From MKRK01 sp001896915 (lineage in GTDB: Bacteria > Bacillota > Clostridia > Oscillospirales > Acutalibacteraceae), in assembly GCA_937973935.1 (NCBI GenBank), contig CALJJF010000045.1, forward strand, positions 1 through 15,858: a DNA stretch of 15,858 bases. The letters run 5' to 3'. Position 1 is the first letter of the stretch; each line of letters opens with the position of its first letter. The position numbers and the translations under genes were made by a program. The notes under the pieces were generated by a model that saw nothing but the letters and a program-made list of their open reading frames with translations, had not been told where the DNA came from and made no database searches. This document shows positions 14,585 through 15,858 of the stretch, one piece after another.

Positions 14585-14613
14585 ATTATAACTCCATGAA
14601 AATTCAATGTCAA
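14585..14613 (-). promoter_or_regulatory. Consensus sigma-A promoter of the small membrane protein gene
   Basis: On the minus strand, TTGACA (14608-14613), 17-nt spacer and TATAAT (14585-14590). The start is predicted near 14578, with a leader of about 50 nt. An AT-only inverted repeat (TAATATT...AATATTA, about 14561-14582) covers the predicted start point and could be an operator, though such repeats arise easily in AT-rich DNA. Confidence 0.85.
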
Positions 14614-14627
14614 CATTTGTGACCATA

Positions 14628-14668
14628 AATCGAAAAGCGGTGCTACATAACAGCGCCGCTTTTTGATT
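14628..14668 (-). terminator. Terminator of the XRE repressor gene (probably bidirectional)
   Basis: Arms at 14628-14644 and 14652-14668 form a 17-bp stem with two imperfect positions (core AAAAGCGG/CCGCTTTT) and a 7-nt loop. There are A residues on one flank and T residues on the other. It lies between the repressor gene and the promoter of the small membrane protein gene, insulating them. Confidence 0.75.
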
Positions 14669-14716
14669 CATTTATTATCCGCCTTGTTTACACCAAATTG
14701 TTGGTAACTTACCCGA

Positions 14717-15037
14717 TTATTTTTTATTATCTTGTTCCAGCATTCTGAGATACCGGATCGCCTGTTCCTTGTCTTCCTTTTTCAGTTTGTTATAAAGCGA
14801 AATCAATTGTTCGATATCCTCCGGAAACTTGTTTGTTGTGTTTACGCCGAAAAGGTAATCGGTTGATACATTAAAAATCTCTGCAAGTTGGGGAATGTAT
14901 TTTAAATATGTTTTTGCTGTTCCATTTCTCCAGCGCAAAACTAAATCTTTATTTTTAGACTCAAGCTTTTCAATGAGTTCTTTATCCTTCATTCCGCTTT
15001 CTTTAAGCAGATTTAATATCTTCTCTACTGTATCCAT
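14717..15037 (-). CDS. XRE-family transcriptional regulator
   Basis: 106-residue DNA-binding protein of the Cro/C1 (XRE) type. Helix-turn-helix domain at about residues 5-65: GMKDKELIEKLESKNKDLVLRW carries the two HTH helices, and the hallmark ending IPQLAEIFNVSTDYLFG follows. A charged helical tail (about 72-106, EDIEQLISLYNKLKKEDKEQAIRYLRML) probably mediates dimerisation. The start is supported by AGGAGG 7 nt upstream. It is divergent from the SLOG-like gene, and the intervening region holds a plus-strand promoter bracketed by two identical 11-bp repeats, so it probably represses that promoter and perhaps itself. I find no clear minus-strand -35/-10 pair for it. Such repressors are common in prophages, mobile elements and toxin-antitoxin-like units. 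Confidence 0.9.
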   Translation of the reverse strand: MDTVEKILNLLKESGMKDKELIEKLESKNKDLVLRWRNGTAKTYLKYIPQLAEIFNVSTDYLFGVNTTNKFPEDIEQLISLYNKLKKEDKEQAIRYLRMLEQDNKK

Positions 15038-15064
15038 CAGTTAACCTCCTAAAAAATATTTTAT

Positions 15065-15105
15065 TTTCGTGGATTTAAGTATTGACTTTCCGCATTTCGT
15101 GGATT
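15065..15105. promoter_or_regulatory. Two 11-bp direct repeats (TTTCGTGGATT), likely operator half-sites
   Basis: TTTCGTGGATT occurs at 15065-15075 and 15095-15105, exactly 30 bp apart, close to three helical turns. The first copy is just upstream of the -35 hexamer; the second fills the spacer and touches the -10. This suits a repressor that blocks polymerase, and the neighbouring XRE gene is the obvious candidate. The first copy would also lie in the path of the repressor gene's own transcription. Confidence 0.65.
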
Positions 15106-15110
15106 ATAAT
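15082..15110 (+). promoter_or_regulatory. Sigma-A promoter facing the SLOG-like gene
   Basis: TTGACT (15082-15087), 17-nt spacer, TATAAT (15105-15110). Predicted start near 15117, which makes a leader of about 260 nt before the next convincing gene start at 15377. The leader holds small hairpins (ATGTGTG/CACACAT near 15140; GCTGA/TCAGC near 15177; CAAGCG/CGCTTG near 15210). Confidence 0.8.
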
Positions 15111-15271
15111 ATACCCAACAGATGAAAATATACGCTCTGATGTGTGTTTTATCCACACACATAACAAAATAAATCCGCTGACGATTCAGCAGAAATGGGT
15201 GTGCAAGCGAAAATGGCACGCTTGTCCTTACTATTGCAATTTTATCATACTATGAAGATTGATACAAGATA

Positions 15272-15314
15272 TTTTTCCCTTTTCTCTTTCCCTTCTCTTT
15301 TCCCTCTTTCTTTT
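15272..15314 (+). repeat. 43-nt uninterrupted pyrimidine tract with near-perfect mirror symmetry
   Basis: Every base from 15272 to 15314 is C or T. Within it, 15277-15304 reads almost the same in both directions (13 of 14 base pairs of positions match about a centre between 15290 and 15291; 17 of 19 for 15272-15309). Homopyrimidine mirror repeats are the class of sequence that can fold into intramolecular triplex (H-) DNA under supercoiling. It lies in the leader of the SLOG-like gene, directly before a GC-rich hairpin. Confidence 0.8.
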
Positions 15315-15335
15315 GGGGCAGTGCAATTCTGCCCC
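15315..15335 (+). terminator. GC-rich hairpin with pyrimidine-rich tail in the leader (possible attenuator)
   Basis: Arms GGGGCAG (15315-15321) and CTGCCCC (15329-15335), a 7-bp almost all-GC stem with a 7-nt loop, followed by a C/T-rich but not pure-T tail (15339-15358). It is 41 nt before the SLOG-like ATG. It could be an attenuator controlling read-through into that gene, or an end point for a leader RNA. The imperfect T tract lowers confidence. Confidence 0.45.
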
Positions 15336-15376
15336 GATCTTCTTTCTTTTCACTTTTTAACAAAGGACGGAACAAT

Positions 15377-15793
15377 ATGCCGGAGCAAAAGATTTGTTGT
15401 TTCCTCGGACCGGAACGGTTCGATCACAAACAGAAGGTTTCTCAAACATTAAAAGCCGAGATTGAACGGCTGATCGAAAAAGGCGTGACGAGTTTCAACA
15501 TTGGCGCAGGAAGAAAGCTGGACACCATGGCAGCGCTGTATATTTTACTGTTAAAAAACAGTTACCCTGAGGTGCGGTTGCATTATATTGTTCCGGGGAT
15601 TAAAATGGTTCGCCCCCGGGAAAACGAATTTATCAATACTAGGTTGTTATTTAAAGCCGATACCATTCACATCGTGAATGAGGACGAACAAATCCATCGG
15701 ATTTTTCAAAATGCCGGGTACTGCGTTGTATTGCCGGGTTATGAAATCACAGACAAAAAGCAGGGGATAACGATGATTCCACTGGCGGTTTGA
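15377..15793 (+). CDS. Short YpsA/DUF1273-like SLOG-family protein
   Basis: 138-residue cytosolic protein. Its layout follows YpsA-type SLOG proteins, a Rossmann-like fold thought to bind nucleotide-derived ligands. The N-terminal strand and loop CCFLGPERFD (about 7-16) stands where the family has a TGHRP-like motif. It is followed by a helix and GVTSFNIGAGRKLDTMAAL (about 36-54), which matches the family's G-x-x-F-x-x-G-x-x-x-G-x-D-x-x-A-A pattern imperfectly. Then come LLLKNSYPEVRLHYIVPG (about 57-74) and a late strand and loop (about 100-125). It is shorter than usual YpsA (about 180 residues), and the first motif has lost the His-Arg pair, so ligand binding may differ. Start: AAAGGA (15362-15367) 9 nt before the ATG. 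Divergent from the XRE gene, which probably regulates it. Assignment rests on my pattern matching only. Confidence 0.7.
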   Translation: MPEQKICCFLGPERFDHKQKVSQTLKAEIERLIEKGVTSFNIGAGRKLDTMAALYILLLKNSYPEVRLHYIVPGIKMVRPRENEFINTRLLFKADTIHIVNEDEQIHRIFQNAGYCVVLPGYEITDKKQGITMIPLAV

Positions 15794-15820
15794 GAGGAAC
15801 AGAGGGTTACGGATTGCCCG

Positions 15821-15838
15821 ACCATTCATCAGAATGGT
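15821..15838 (+). terminator. Small hairpin after the SLOG-like gene
   Basis: Arms ACCATTC (15821-15827) and GAATGGT (15832-15838) with a 4-nt loop, then TTATTACG. It is 28 nt past the stop codon. The T tract is short, so termination is uncertain; nothing else is recognisable between 15794 and the window end. Confidence 0.35.
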
Positions 15839-15858
15839 TTATTACGCTCGCAAGGACG

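Noticed and set aside
15195..15452. 85-residue plus-strand open frame in the SLOG leader
   Set aside because: No ribosome binding site, translation dominated by the pyrimidine tract (Phe/Ser/Leu/Pro), and it overlaps the better-supported SLOG start. A regulatory leader is more likely.
1..15858. CRISPR array, tRNA, rRNA, insertion sequence, prophage structural genes
   Set aside because: I looked for regularly spaced repeats, tRNA-like cloverleaf ends, transposase or integrase motifs and found none.

Overview
The window looks like a chromosomal segment of a low- to mid-GC Gram-positive anaerobe of the Bacillota (Clostridia, probably Oscillospirales/Ruminococcaceae-like). The evidence is the set of strong AGGAGG-type ribosome binding sites, the many sigma-A promoters with exact 17-bp spacers, intrinsic terminators, a TTG-started greA, the greA-lysS pairing and Clostridia-type MreBCD/PBP2 proteins. 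The genus assignment is inference; no 16S or other marker is present.

Layout. (1) 1-4407, minus strand: rod-shape/elongasome operon mreB-mreC-mreD-mrdA (PBP2, cut by the window edge), driven by a TTGTTT-N17-TATAAT promoter at 4448-4476. (2) 4640-8461, plus strand: an ECF sigma factor gene overlaps (ATGA) a gene for a membrane-anchored protein. That protein has a short cytosolic N-terminus, one transmembrane helix, a Ser/Thr-rich stalk and an ectodomain resembling a family 1 extracellular solute-binding protein. After a terminator comes a paralogous lipoprotein whose solute-binding domain aligns nearly without gaps to the first. No ABC permease or ATPase is present. A similar AACATTT-N14-GTCTyTC element precedes both transcription units. 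(3) 8687-9487: an unrecognised 266-residue protein. (4) 9582-13959: greA, lysS, a single-pass membrane protein with no canonical start codon, and ilvD; greA and lysS each have their own well-formed promoter whose -35 box lies in the end of the preceding gene. (5) 13960-15376: an AT-rich stretch with a small multi-pass membrane protein and an XRE-family repressor, both on the minus strand. (6) 15377-15793: a short YpsA/SLOG-like protein, read divergently from the repressor, behind a promoter bracketed by two copies of an 11-bp repeat and a long leader holding a 43-nt pure-pyrimidine near-mirror repeat.

How parts may work together. The elongasome genes are standard. The most unusual unit is the ECF sigma factor with its putative anti-sigma/solute-binding receptor and lipoprotein paralogue. 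I infer a trans-envelope sensing system in which a solute-binding ectodomain controls release of the sigma factor, with the lipoprotein as a regulon member, co-sensor or decoy. The XRE/SLOG pair looks like a second small regulatory unit. The lysS-membrane protein-ilvD genes appear co-transcribed.
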